Source: Qipengyuania polymorpha (GTDB lineage Bacteria > Pseudomonadota > Alphaproteobacteria > Sphingomonadales > Sphingomonadaceae). Taken from it: 64,000 nt of DNA. The stretch covers positions 434,001 to 498,000 of the forward strand of contig NZ_JAIGNK010000003.1 in the NCBI RefSeq assembly GCF_019711435.1, given 5' to 3'. Position 1 is the stretch's first letter; each line of letters opens with the position of its first letter. The notes under the pieces are model-generated. The model saw only the letters and a program-made list of their open reading frames with translations, did no database searches and was not told the DNA's origin. The translations under genes were made by a program, and so were the position numbers. Shown here in pieces: positions 17,785 through 26,489 of the stretch.

Positions 17785-18892
17785 TGGGGGCTGTCTCCAG
17801 GAAGGTGCGGGGATTGACGGCGCGGCCGTTGATACGGACCTCGAAGTGGAGGTGCGGGCCGGTCGAACGACCGGTGCTGCCCATCTTGGCGATGATGTCG
17901 CCAGCGCCGACGCTGTCGCCGACCTTGGCGTCGTAGCGCGAGAGGTGGGCATAGCGGGTCATCAGGCCGTTGCCATGGGTAATTTCCACGGTCTTGCCGT
18001 AGCCACCCTTCCAGCCGACGAAGCTGACACGGCCCTTGGCTGCGGCATAGATCGGAGCGCCGATGCCGCCACGGAAGTCGAGGCCCTTGTGCATGGCAGC
18101 GCGGCGGTTGAACGGGTCGCGGCGATAGCCGAAGCCGCTAGAAATCATGTCACGCCGCGCCGGGGCGAACTGCGGAACGCCGCTGAGCGCTTCTTCCAAA
18201 GCCGACATGCGGGCCATCGAAAGGCCGAGACGTTCGAAGCGCGGGTCGATATTGCCCTTGCTGTCGGTGGCTAGCCCTTCAAGCGGACCACCCATCGCCT
18301 GGCTCTCGCTGCGGCGAATCACGGCATCGGGGTTGAGTTCGAGTTTCTTCAGCGCGGCAGCAGCACGATTGGCGCGCCAGTCGGCATAGCGGGTAAGGCC
18401 TTCGACGACCGCCAGCTGGCGGGCTTCGATCTTGGCGAGTTCTGCGGCCTGAGGGAAGGCGGCGCTGACTTTCTGGACGGTGGCAGCAGCTTCGGTCGAG
18501 GAATCGCTGACCTTGGTGTCGACCTTCATGTCGGCCGGCAGCAGTTCGGCAACGCCTTCGATGAATTCCATGCGGCGGTCGAGGTCGGTGCTGACCGCCT
18601 CGAGGTTGTCGCCGTAAGCGGCGAGACGTTCTTCCGATGTGGCGACCTTCGCTTCGCGGCTCAGCAGGCTGTCGCGATCGGCGCTGGCGCTGTACTGCGC
18701 CCAGCCGGCCACGCCCAGCGATGCAGCCCACACCACGGCGACGCCGACAGCAGTGGCTGCAGCAGCCTTCTGCACGCGCGACGAAATGGTGATGAATCGA
18801 ACCTGGCCTTCCGAACGCATGAAGAACTCACGGTCCGGAAACCAGCTGTTGATACGGCTTACCCAGCCATCGGTTGAAGTTGAAATGTCCAA
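17732..18892 (-). CDS. Membrane-anchored M23 peptidase (bactofilin partner)
   Basis: 386 residues from TTG 18892; ATG 18820 would remove the first 24 residues, but the retained WFPDREFFMRSEGQVRF looks like the family N-terminus. One transmembrane helix lies at about 43-64, then a long coiled coil (SREAKVATSEERLAAYGDNL). The catalytic LytM domain starts near residue 250, with ligands HKGLD and HLHFE. Predicted to be anchored in the inner membrane and to cut cross-links in the periplasm under bactofilin guidance. Upstream lies an AT-rich region with a TTAACCAT half-site. Confidence 0.93.
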   Translation of the reverse strand: MDISTSTDGWVSRINSWFPDREFFMRSEGQVRFITISSRVQKAAAATAVGVAVVWAASLGVAGWAQYSASADRDSLLSREAKVATSEERLAAYGDNLEAVSTDLDRRMEFIEGVAELLPADMKVDTKVSDSSTEAAATVQKVSAAFPQAAELAKIEARQLAVVEGLTRYADWRANRAAAALKKLELNPDAVIRRSESQAMGGPLEGLATDSKGNIDPRFERLGLSMARMSALEEALSGVPQFAPARRDMISSGFGYRRDPFNRRAAMHKGLDFRGGIGAPIYAAAKGRVSFVGWKGGYGKTVEITHGNGLMTRYAHLSRYDAKVGDSVGAGDIIAKMGSTGRSTGPHLHFEVRINGRAVNPRTFLETAPNVLEEIRRAPELAHASH

Positions 18893-19163
18893 AACGACCC
18901 GTCCCTTGGTCTATATCCCTGCCATGGGTCGTATGGGAGAATCCTAATAAAATCGAATCCGGGTTCCCATAGAATCCACGAGTTGAGTTCTCGATGCGGT
19001 GAAGCGTTTCATCGCTGCAAAATTTTCGGAAAATTTGGAGATTAAAAAGTTTCAAAAGAGTTAACCATATTCCAGCGAATCGAGAACGTTCACATGCGCT
19101 GACAAGGACTTGCGTGGCTGCTAGGGCGCGAAACATGGAACGAGCCGGAAACTGCTGATTCGC
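18893..19163. promoter_or_regulatory. AT-rich divergent intergenic region with palindrome and TTAACCAT half-site
   Basis: This 271-bp gap separates the minus-strand M23/bactofilin genes from nadD. It is much more AT-rich than the surroundings between about 19015 and 19080. It contains the near-perfect palindrome AAATTTTC-G-GAAAATTT (19020-19036) and TTAACCAT (19061-19068), which equals the short CtrA half-site known from alphaproteobacteria. A small hairpin (GCGGTGAA with TTCATCGC) lies near 18996-19015. No start sites can be placed with certainty. Confidence 0.4.
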
Positions 19164-19826
19164 ATGGGAATGCGCAGCACTCGCATCGGCCTGCTCGGGG
19201 GCAGCTTCAATCCGGCGCATGGCGGGCATCGCCGCATCTCGCTCTTCGCGCTCGAGGCGCTCGGGCTGGACGAGGTCTGGTGGCTTGTCTCGCCCGGAAA
19301 TCCGCTCAAACCAAAGGCTGGAATGGCGCCGCTCGCCGCGCGGGTCGTCTCTGCTATCGAGCAGGCCAAACGCGCGAGAATCCGGGTTTCTGCCATCGAG
19401 CGCGAACTAGGGACCCGCTTCACCGTCGACACGCTCGCCGCGCTCAAGCGCCGCTATCCCAAGCGCGAATTCGTGTGGCTCATGGGTTCGGACAACCTTG
19501 CCCAGTTCCACCGCTGGAAGGATTGGCGTGGGATAGCGCGAGCGATGCCGATTGCAGTCATCGCGCGGCCCGGCTATGATGCAGATGCTGTCGCAAGCCC
19601 CGCGATGGCCTGGTTGAGGCGCTTCCAGCTGCCTTTGTCCAGCTTTCGAAATGGGGGCGAATGGAGCGCACCGGCACTGGTGACATTGCGTTTCGATCCC
19701 GACCCGCGTTCGGCCACGGCCATCCGCCGCGCCGACCCCGACTGGGCATCACGCCACGCCGGTTTTTCCCCGCGAGACCAGGTTACACACCGTCTGATTC
19801 CCGCAAGGGAGGAAACGACCACGTGA
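19164..19826 (+). CDS. nadD: Nicotinate-nucleotide adenylyltransferase
   Basis: 220 residues; forms nicotinate adenine dinucleotide from NaMN and ATP in NAD synthesis. The nucleotidyltransferase motif is GLLGGSFNPAHGGH and the ATP-binding end motif appears as SATAIRRA (ISSTxIR-like). LMGSDNLAQFHRWKDW is the NadD signature. ATG 19164 and ATG 19170 are both possible, neither with a strong ribosome binding site. rsfS follows after 72 nt, the usual nadD-rsfS-rlmH order of many bacteria. Confidence 0.95.
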   Translation: MGMRSTRIGLLGGSFNPAHGGHRRISLFALEALGLDEVWWLVSPGNPLKPKAGMAPLAARVVSAIEQAKRARIRVSAIERELGTRFTVDTLAALKRRYPKREFVWLMGSDNLAQFHRWKDWRGIARAMPIAVIARPGYDADAVASPAMAWLRRFQLPLSSFRNGGEWSAPALVTLRFDPDPRSATAIRRADPDWASRHAGFSPRDQVTHRLIPAREETTT

Positions 19827-19898
19827 GGAATCGCGTTGTTCTTTCCATGACGCACCCTATCTCGAGGGCATACCAACTCAGGAGTACGATAAACGCCT

Positions 19899-20318
19899 AT
19901 GACTCAGGCGCATACAGATCCGGCTGTCTCCGGGACGACAACGGCGAAGGTCATTCGCATGACTGATGCCGACAAGAAGGAACTGCTCGACTTCGTGCTG
20001 AAGCAGCTCGACGACGATCAGGCGCAGGAGGTTGTGACCATCGATCTCGAGGGCAAGAGCTCGATTGCCGATTACATGGTAATCGCCTCGGGCCGTTCGA
20101 CGCGCCAGGTTGCCTCGATCGCGCAGAAGCTCGCCGAAAAGCTGAAGCAGAACGGCTATGGCCCGGTGAAGCTCGAAGGGCTTCCGGCGGCCGACTGGGT
20201 GCTGCTCGACGCGGGCGACATCGTGGTCCACCTGTTCCGCCCCGAAGTGCGCAGCTTCTACAATCTCGAACGCATGTGGGCGTTCGGAGACGCGCCGCCC
20301 GTGGCGGGCACGGCGTAA
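19899..20318 (+). CDS. rsfS: Ribosomal silencing factor RsfS
   Basis: 139 residues from ATG 19899, or 119 from ATG 19959, which has the better spaced GAAGG; the shorter form is close to the usual family length. The domain reads LLDFVLKQLDDDQAQEVVTI, SIADYMVIASGRSTRQV, then DWVLLDAGDIVVHLF and FYNLERMW. RsfS binds ribosomal protein L14 (uL14) and blocks subunit joining under starvation. A structured repeat begins 4 nt after the stop. Confidence 0.94.
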   Translation: MTQAHTDPAVSGTTTAKVIRMTDADKKELLDFVLKQLDDDQAQEVVTIDLEGKSSIADYMVIASGRSTRQVASIAQKLAEKLKQNGYGPVKLEGLPAADWVLLDAGDIVVHLFRPEVRSFYNLERMWAFGDAPPVAGTA

Positions 20319-20321
20319 TCT

Positions 20322-20422
20322 GTTTTTCGCGCCGACCTCCGTCGGCGCGTCCTCGGCGCTATTTCGACGCTTGCAGCGTCGAGCACCTGCGGGCGGGCGG
20401 TCGCCCTTTGACTGCCGTGACC
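20322..20422 (+). repeat. Structured intergenic repeat, type I, single copy
   Basis: Order: T-rich GTTTTTCG; stem 1 CGCGCCGAC / GTCGGCGCG (perfect 9 bp) closed by CTCC; spacer TCCTCGGCGCTATTTC; stem 2 CGACGC / GCGTCG; a GC-rich tail CACCTGCGGGCGGGCGG with GGCG/CGCC; and the conserved 3' end GACTGCCGTGACC. It sits between rsfS and rlmH on the same strand. Four further copies occur at 54.3-54.5 and 62.5-62.8 kb. The tail ends 30 nt before the rlmH start, so it probably lies within the transcript. Confidence 0.85.
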
Positions 20423-20452
20423 CAGAACGGGTGCGAACCATGAGGTTTTGCC

Positions 20453-20875
20453 TTGCTTCTTCACGTCATCGCCCGAGGTAAGATCGCGCGTTCGCCCGAG
20501 GCCGACCTCGTGGCGCGGTACGAGAAGCGGCTGACGTGGCCGGTGAAATTCACCGAATTGCCCGAGACCGGCGGGCGCATTCCTGAGCCGCAGACCCCTT
20601 TCAGGACCGTGCTGCTCGACGAGCGCGGGAAGGATATTTCCTCCGAAAAACTGGCTGAAACTCTCGAACGCTGGCGCGACGACGGCATGCGCGAGTGCCG
20701 TTTCGTGCTGGGCGCTGCCGACGGGCATTCCGAGGAGGAGCGGCGCGATGCCGACCTGCTGCTTGCTTTCGGCAAGGCGACCTGGCCGCATCTGCTCGCC
20801 CGCGCCATGCTGGCAGAGCAGCTTTACCGCGCGACGACGATCATTGCCGGTCACCCCTACCATCGCAGCGGATAA
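20453..20875 (+). CDS. rlmH: 23S rRNA (pseudouridine-1915-N3)-methyltransferase RlmH
   Basis: 140 residues from TTG 20453 with TGAGG upstream; no in-frame ATG gives a full SPOUT domain. The cofactor knot shows FVLGAADGHS and the C-terminus ends AEQLYRATTIIAGHPYHRSG, the RlmH signature with the catalytic HPYHR end. It methylates helix 69 of 23S rRNA in assembled ribosomes. Ribosome-related neighbours (rsfS, nadD upstream) are conserved; the structured repeat upstream is not part of the usual arrangement. Confidence 0.95.
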   Translation: MLLHVIARGKIARSPEADLVARYEKRLTWPVKFTELPETGGRIPEPQTPFRTVLLDERGKDISSEKLAETLERWRDDGMRECRFVLGAADGHSEEERRDADLLLAFGKATWPHLLARAMLAEQLYRATTIIAGHPYHRSG

Positions 20876-20908
20876 TCGGGCATCAGACGCCGTGGAAAGC
20901 CTGACGTC

Positions 20909-22132
20909 ATGAACCGCGCCGCCGCCAGCCTTGTTGCCGTCATCCTCGCGATTATCGTGGGGACACAAGGCCTTGGCCCGCTTACTGCGCAAACTGCGTC
21001 AACCTCCGAAAGCGCTGCTGAAGCACGCGAGGCGCTTGCCATTGCGCGGCAGCAACAGCGTAATGCCCGCCGCCGTGCCGAACAGCTGGAAGCACAGGGC
21101 GAGGCCGCCGAGGAAGCGTCGGCCAAGGCGATTGCCGATGCTGCTGCCCTGGCGGCACGCGTCCAGCAAGCGGAGGCGAACGTTTCCGCCGCCGAAGCCG
21201 AGCTTGCCCTCGTCGAGCGCGAACGGCGCAGCCTGTCGCGCGACCTTGCACGCCGCCGCGAGCCGCTAGCCCGCCTTACCGGTGCGCTCGAAACGATGGC
21301 GCGGCGCCCGCTGGCACTGGCGGCACTCCAGCCCGGCAGCCTGCGTGACGTCGTCCATACCCGCGCGGTCCTCGGCAGCGCCATCCCCATCGTGCGCCAG
21401 CGCACCGCCGCCCTGCGTGGAGATTTGAAGCGCGCGCAATCGCTCGAGGCCGAACGCCGCCAGTTCGTCGCCGACCGCCGCGAGGCCGAACAATTGCTGG
21501 TCGAGCGCCGCCGCAACATGGTCGCTCTCGCCGAAGAGCAGCGCGTGTTGGCTGAGCAGGCGTCAGGCGGCGCGAATCGCGAGGCAGAGCGCGCGATGGA
21601 ACTCGCCGAGCAGACGCGAGACCTCGACGCGCTGGTCGGGAGGCTCGAAGAGTCCGCCACCATCCGCCAGCGTCTCGCTGCTCTCGATGGCCCGATTGCC
21701 CGTCCCTCGCAGCCGGGTGCCGCCGGCTTGCCATCGCGCTCCTCCGGCAGTGGATCGTCGCAGAGCAGCCTGGATAGCTATATCCTCCCCGTCGCTGGCC
21801 GCGTGACGGCAGGCTTCGGCGAGGCCACCAACTCTGGCGGACGCAGTTCGGGCATTACCATCCGCGCGCGCCCCCAGGCGCAAATTGTCGCCCCTTCCGG
21901 CGGACGCGTGGCCTTCGCCGGGGAGTACGAGGGTTATGGGCGGATTGTCATTCTCGAACATTCGGGCGAATGGACGAGCCTTGTGACGGGCCTCAGGAGC
22001 CTTGCGGTCACCACGGGCCAAGACGTCACCGCAGGGTCGCCTCTCGGCCTTGCCGCCAACGGTGCGCCAGCCATCGGCCTCGAGCTCAGGCGCAAGGGTA
22101 AACCGGTCAATCCGCTCGACCAGCTACGCTGA
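20909..22132 (+). CDS. EnvC-like murein hydrolase activator with degenerate LytM domain
   Basis: 407 residues. A signal peptide (about 1-28) is followed by two coiled-coil blocks (about 30-125 and 170-235) and a C-terminal LytM fold from residue 285. The catalytic ligands are absent: SSGITI replaces HxxxD and GLELRRKG replaces HxH. This is the pattern of EnvC/NlpD-type factors, which activate amidases rather than cut murein. It should act in the periplasm at division sites. ctpA follows 120 nt downstream, a common pairing. Confidence 0.9.
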   Translation: MNRAAASLVAVILAIIVGTQGLGPLTAQTASTSESAAEAREALAIARQQQRNARRRAEQLEAQGEAAEEASAKAIADAAALAARVQQAEANVSAAEAELALVERERRSLSRDLARRREPLARLTGALETMARRPLALAALQPGSLRDVVHTRAVLGSAIPIVRQRTAALRGDLKRAQSLEAERRQFVADRREAEQLLVERRRNMVALAEEQRVLAEQASGGANREAERAMELAEQTRDLDALVGRLEESATIRQRLAALDGPIARPSQPGAAGLPSRSSGSGSSQSSLDSYILPVAGRVTAGFGEATNSGGRSSGITIRARPQAQIVAPSGGRVAFAGEYEGYGRIVILEHSGEWTSLVTGLRSLAVTTGQDVTAGSPLGLAANGAPAIGLELRRKGKPVNPLDQLR

Positions 22133-22252
22133 ACGCGCGAAAATCCGCTCTTCGCAGAAATTTCCTCGCGAACGCGGCACATTCCGGCTCATCTTTCATT
22201 CACCGGCAATGCGATATAGACTGCCGTCACAGACTTCGGAGTTGTGCCTGAT

Positions 22253-23593
22253 ATGAAACTTGCCGCCTACCTTCGCTCGGCAGCCCTCGTCACCGCGGTC
22301 GCGCTGGTGCCCGCCACCACTGCCGGCCTCGCGCAGGTCGAAGGCAATGCAGGCCCCGAATTCTCGAAACTTTTCGCGGTATATCAACGGGTCAAGGCCA
22401 GCTACGTAGAGCCGGTCGAGGACGAGGTGCTCATCAATGGCGCCATCGACGGCATGCTGGCAGCGCTCGATCCGCATTCGGCCTATCTCGACGGCAGCGA
22501 TTTGCAGCGTCTCGAAACCATGATCGAGGGCAACTATTCGGGCCTCGGCCTCTCGGTAGTGGGCGAAGACGGCGCAGTGAAGGTCATTTCGCCCTTCCGC
22601 GGCAGCCCGGCCGACAAGGCGGGCATCAAGGCCGGCGACTTCATCACCCACATCAACGGCGACCTTATCGTCGGGCTGGAGCTCGACGAGGCCGTTGCGC
22701 AGATGCGCGGTCCGGCAGGCACTTCGATTAACGTCCGCATATTCCGTCCGGGGCGCAGCGAGCCCTTCGATGTCGACGTCACCCGCGGCGTCATCGAGCT
22801 CGAGCCGGTGACCTGGGAACTGCAGGACGGCAACATCGGCCACATCATGGTCAACGAGTTCTCCCGCGACGTGGGGGCCGATGTATTCGCCGCGTGGAAG
22901 GCGCTCCAGACCGAGGCGACGGGCCGGATGAACGGCCTCGTGCTCGACCTGCGCAGCAACCCGGGCGGTTCGCTCGACGAGGCCGTCGCGCTCTCCGACC
23001 TCTTCCTGACGAAGGGCCAGATCGTCTCGCAGCGCGGACGTGCGCGCGGCGAATCGATTTCCTACGATGCCGAAACCGTGTGGCGCGGCGACATGGCCGA
23101 AGGCCTGCCGATCATCGTGCTCATCGATGCAGGTTCGGCCTCGGCCAGCGAAATCGTCGCAGGCGCGCTGCAGGACCATCGCCGTGCCGTCATCATGGGC
23201 GACCGCAGCTTCGGCAAGGGCAGCGTGCAGTCGCTCCTGCCGCTGGGCCGCGATGCTGCACTCAAGCTGACGACCGCGCGTTACTACACTCCCTCGGGCC
23301 ATTCGGTGCAGGAAGGCGGCATAAAGCCCGATATAATGGTCCCGCAGTTGTCGGATCCCGACCTCGCTGCGCGCGCCAAGTTCACCATGCGCGAGAGCGA
23401 TCTGCGCGGCCATCTCATCAACGACCTCGGCATTAAGGACGAGGATCTGGAGCGCGACAACCGCGACGACCCGCGCTTCCAGCAGACTGCCGAACAGCTC
23501 GAGGAGCAGGGGATCGAGGATTTCCAGCTGCACTATGCGCTCGAGACCCTGCGCCGCACTACGCCGAGGGCCGTTGCCAGCCGTTCGAAGTAA
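22253..23593 (+). CDS. ctpA: Carboxy-terminal processing peptidase (S41 family)
   Basis: 446 residues from ATG 22253; GTG 22244 is closer to the GGAG at 22238. A signal peptide (MKLAAYLRSAALVTAVAL) leads to a PDZ domain (SPFRGSPADKAGIKAGDFI) and the S41 core: LDLRSNPGGSLDEAV, catalytic Ser in DAGSASASEIVAG and catalytic Lys in SFGKGSVQ. Periplasmic serine protease trimming C-termini of exported proteins, in several bacteria murein hydrolases. The EnvC-like activator upstream makes a link to wall turnover plausible. Confidence 0.95.
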   Translation: MKLAAYLRSAALVTAVALVPATTAGLAQVEGNAGPEFSKLFAVYQRVKASYVEPVEDEVLINGAIDGMLAALDPHSAYLDGSDLQRLETMIEGNYSGLGLSVVGEDGAVKVISPFRGSPADKAGIKAGDFITHINGDLIVGLELDEAVAQMRGPAGTSINVRIFRPGRSEPFDVDVTRGVIELEPVTWELQDGNIGHIMVNEFSRDVGADVFAAWKALQTEATGRMNGLVLDLRSNPGGSLDEAVALSDLFLTKGQIVSQRGRARGESISYDAETVWRGDMAEGLPIIVLIDAGSASASEIVAGALQDHRRAVIMGDRSFGKGSVQSLLPLGRDAALKLTTARYYTPSGHSVQEGGIKPDIMVPQLSDPDLAARAKFTMRESDLRGHLINDLGIKDEDLERDNRDDPRFQQTAEQLEEQGIEDFQLHYALETLRRTTPRAVASRSK

Positions 23594-23609
23594 GGCTAGC
23601 GGCTGAAGC

Positions 23610-24092
23610 GTGAACACGGATAGTCCGAACCTGAAGCTGGCCCAGCGCACCGCGCTCGCCGTGCCCGCACTCCTGCTGGCGGGCGCCTATATCTCGCAAT
23701 ACGGCTTCGGCCTCTACCCGTGCGAAATGTGCTGGTGGCAACGGTGGCCGCATTTTGCCGCCGTTGCGCTGGCGCTGGTGCCCTTCTTCGCGCCGCCCAA
23801 GCGCCTTTGGGTCGCGCTGGCTGCGGGCGGGATCCTGACTTCGGGCCTCATCGGCCTGTTCCATGCGGGTGTCGAATATGGCTGGTGGGAAGGCATCACC
23901 TCCTGTGCCGCCATCCCGCAGACAGGCTCGGGTGAAAGCGCGCTCGACGTCATCATGAACGCCCCGCTGGTGCGCTGCGACGAACCGGCGTGGACGCTGC
24001 TCGGTATCAGCCTTGCCGGTTTCAACTTCCTGATTTCGGCAGCGGCCAGCCTGTTCGTCTTCAACCTGCTGCGGAAGGACACCAAGGCATGA
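23610..24092 (+). CDS. dsbB: Disulfide bond formation protein B family
   Basis: 160 residues from GTG 23610. Four transmembrane helices are visible. The first periplasmic cysteine pair is CEMC (in YPCEMCWW) and the second pair is spread over SCAAIP and VRCDEPAW. This fits the quinone-linked oxidase that recharges DsbA. It lies 16 nt after ctpA and its stop overlaps the coq7 start (ATGA), which places disulfide formation beside ubiquinone synthesis. Confidence 0.93.
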   Translation: MNTDSPNLKLAQRTALAVPALLLAGAYISQYGFGLYPCEMCWWQRWPHFAAVALALVPFFAPPKRLWVALAAGGILTSGLIGLFHAGVEYGWWEGITSCAAIPQTGSGESALDVIMNAPLVRCDEPAWTLLGISLAGFNFLISAAASLFVFNLLRKDTKA

Positions 24093-24631
24093 CGAAAACA
24101 CCAGCCAGCAGGACCCCCGACCACATCGCGCGCATGATCCGTGTCGATCAGGCGGGCGAATTCGGCGCGACCCGCATCTATGCAGGACAGCTTGCCGTCA
24201 TGGGCGACCGCGCGCCCGATTCCGCAGAAATTGCCGGCATGGCCGAACAGGAAGCGGGCCACCGTGCCAAGTTCGATGCGCTGATGGCGCGGCGCGGAGT
24301 GCGCCCCACCGCGCTCCAGCCCTTCTGGGACAAGGCGGGCTTCGCGCTTGGCGCAGCGACTGCGCTCCTCGGGCCGGAAGCCGCCATGGCCTGCACCGCC
24401 GCGGTCGAAACCGAGATCGACCTCCATTATTCGCAGCAGCTCGACCAACTCGAAGCGACCAACGAAGACCCCGAACTTGCCGCGATGATCGAGGAGTTTC
24501 GCGAGGACGAGCGCGAACACCGCGATGCCGCGCTGGCCGCCGGGGCCGAGCGCGCGCCCGCTTATCCGGTGCTGTCGGGTCTCATCCGGCTGGGCTGCAA
24601 GGCGGCGATCAAGATTTCCGAGCGTATCTGA
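24089..24631 (+). CDS. coq7: Demethoxyubiquinone hydroxylase (Coq7 family)
   Basis: 180 residues from ATG 24089, overlapping the dsbB stop. The diiron ligands are visible as DQAGEFGA, EQEAGH, then ETEIDLHY and the late EDEREHRD. It catalyses the last hydroxylation of the ubiquinone ring. The family is membrane-associated without transmembrane helices; the segment AGFALGAATALLGPEAA may insert peripherally. Neighbouring dsbB uses the quinone product. Confidence 0.95.
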   Translation: MTKTPASRTPDHIARMIRVDQAGEFGATRIYAGQLAVMGDRAPDSAEIAGMAEQEAGHRAKFDALMARRGVRPTALQPFWDKAGFALGAATALLGPEAAMACTAAVETEIDLHYSQQLDQLEATNEDPELAAMIEEFREDEREHRDAALAAGAERAPAYPVLSGLIRLGCKAAIKISERI

Positions 24632-24721
24632 CGGGAACGCAGACCCGTTCTCGCTCGCTTCATCGATAGTTCACGCGGGATAGCGCCAATGTGCGAATGT
24701 CCCGCTCGCAAGAGGCCCAAG

Positions 24722-25321
24722 ATGACCAAGTCCCTTTATGCTCTCGCCGCCCTTTCCGCCGGTCTTGCTGTACCGGCCATGGCCCAGACGCCCGTCGATA
24801 CCGGCGATGAAAGCTACAATATGGTCATCGTATATGGCGACGACGAATGCCCGCAGGGCGAGGACGGCACCATCGTCGTCTGCGCACGCCAGGCCGAAAG
24901 CGAGCGCTACCGCATCCCCGAAAGCCTGCGTTTTACCGACGGGCCCAAGGCCGAAGCCTGGGTCAACCGCGTCGAGCGCCTCGAAACGGTCGGGAAGTCG
25001 GGCATCATGTCCTGTTCGCCCGTAGGTGCGGGCGGTTTCACCGGCTGCACGCAGCAGATGATCGAGGCGGCCTATGCCGACAAGGAAAACGCATCTTCGG
25101 TCCGCTTCGGCGAAGTGATTGCCGCCAAGCGCGAAGAGCGCCTGTCGACCATCGATGCCGACGCCGAACGTACGCAGGCCGAGGTCGAGATGATCGAGCG
25201 CGAATATATGGAGCGGCTCGAGAAAGAGCGCGATGCGCCTGCGCCGGGCGAGGAAGACCTGCCGACGGTCGGCCCGGTCGACGAAGCGGAAGTGGTGGCC
25301 GAGGACGACAGCGAAGGCTGA
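24722..25321 (+). CDS. Secreted hypothetical protein
   Basis: 199 residues from ATG 24722 (an ATG-like frame extends 11 codons upstream without support). A clean signal peptide ends at about residue 22 (LAVPAMAQ). The mature part begins with VIVYGDDECPQGEDG then TIVVCARQAESERYRIPE, a two-cysteine motif. Two more cysteines lie in SCSPVGAGGFTGC. The C-terminal half is an acidic helix with repeated Glu. I do not recognise a domain. Four cysteines fit an oxidised periplasmic protein, which is compatible with dsbB nearby, though that is inference. Confidence 0.72.
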   Translation: MTKSLYALAALSAGLAVPAMAQTPVDTGDESYNMVIVYGDDECPQGEDGTIVVCARQAESERYRIPESLRFTDGPKAEAWVNRVERLETVGKSGIMSCSPVGAGGFTGCTQQMIEAAYADKENASSVRFGEVIAAKREERLSTIDADAERTQAEVEMIEREYMERLEKERDAPAPGEEDLPTVGPVDEAEVVAEDDSEG

Positions 25322-25361
25322 TTTCGCTTTTCTGTCAGTCATTTGCGGCTAGACCGTGAGA

Positions 25362-26489
25362 ATGGCTGCCAAACCCAAGATCCTCACCGTCTTCGGCACC
25401 CGCCCCGAGGCGATCAAGCTGTTCCCATTGGTCCATGCGCTCCAAGCGGACGACCGCTTCGACAGCCGTGTCTGCGTATCGGCGCAGCATCGCGGAATGC
25501 TCGACCAGGTGCTGGCTATTGCCGGGGTGGAGCCGCATCACGACCTCGACCTGATGACGGCGGGCCAGACGCTCGACGAACTTACCGCACGCGCTCTGAC
25601 GGGCATCGGCAAGGTGCTCGACGAGGAGCAGCCCGACTGGGTGGTGGTGCAGGGCGATACGACCACGGTCATGGCGGGCGCCATCGCGGCCTATTACCGC
25701 AGGATTCCCGTTTGCCATGTCGAGGCGGGCCTCAGGAGCGGGGATATCCACCAGCCATGGCCTGAAGAGGTGAATCGGCGTGTGGTGGGGACCTTCGCAA
25801 AAATGCACTGCGCGCCGACGCAGACCAGCGCCGATGCACTGCTGAGGGAAAATGTCGACCCGGCAAGTGTCCACGTGACGGGCAACACGGTTATCGATGC
25901 GCTCCAGTGGGTGACGAAGCGTATCGAGGAGCAGCCTTCGCTCGCCTCGGGCCTCTCGGAGCTTGAACAGCGGTTCGCAGGCAAGCGCATCATCGGCATG
26001 ACCAGCCACCGCCGCGAGAATTTCGGCGAGGGCATGCAGAATATCGCCAATGCGGTTAAGCACATTGCTTCACGACCTGATGTTGCGGTGATTTTTCCCG
26101 TGCATATGAACCCCAATGTCCGCGCTGTGATGAACGAACAGCTCGAAGGTCTCGACAATGTCGCGCTCATCGAACCGCTCGACTATCCGCATTTCGCACG
26201 CCTGCTCGACATCAGCCATCTCATGCTGACCGACAGCGGCGGCGTGCAGGAAGAGGCGCCCGCGCTGGGCAAGCCGGTGCTGGTGATGCGCGAGACCACT
26301 GAGCGCCCCGAAGGCGTTGTGGCCGGAACGGCGAAACTGGTCGGGACCGATGCCGACACCATCGTGCGCGAGACGGAGAAGCTGCTCGACGACCCGCAAG
26401 CCTATTCCGCCATGGCCCGCGCGCATAATCCCTTTGGTGACGGGCACTCCTCGCAGCGCATCTGCGACTTGCTGGCGGATCGGGCATGA
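25362..26489 (+). CDS. wecB: UDP-N-acetylglucosamine 2-epimerase (non-hydrolysing)
   Basis: 375 residues; ATG 25362 is chosen over GTG 25356. The motifs TVFGTRPEAIKL, VQGDTTTVMAG, HVEAGLRSGDIHQPWPEE and TDSGGVQEEAP are those of WecB/MnaA. It interconverts UDP-GlcNAc and UDP-ManNAc for surface polysaccharide. No wecC dehydrogenase or glycosyltransferase lies beside it. The stop overlaps the next ATG (ATGA). Confidence 0.95.
   Translation: MAAKPKILTVFGTRPEAIKLFPLVHALQADDRFDSRVCVSAQHRGMLDQVLAIAGVEPHHDLDLMTAGQTLDELTARALTGIGKVLDEEQPDWVVVQGDTTTVMAGAIAAYYRRIPVCHVEAGLRSGDIHQPWPEEVNRRVVGTFAKMHCAPTQTSADALLRENVDPASVHVTGNTVIDALQWVTKRIEEQPSLASGLSELEQRFAGKRIIGMTSHRRENFGEGMQNIANAVKHIASRPDVAVIFPVHMNPNVRAVMNEQLEGLDNVALIEPLDYPHFARLLDISHLMLTDSGGVQEEAPALGKPVLVMRETTERPEGVVAGTAKLVGTDADTIVRETEKLLDDPQAYSAMARAHNPFGDGHSSQRICDLLADRA

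Noticed and set aside
20909-22132. EnvC-like gene as a decayed M23 pseudogene
   Set aside because: The frame is intact and loss of the zinc ligands is normal for EnvC/NlpD-type activators.
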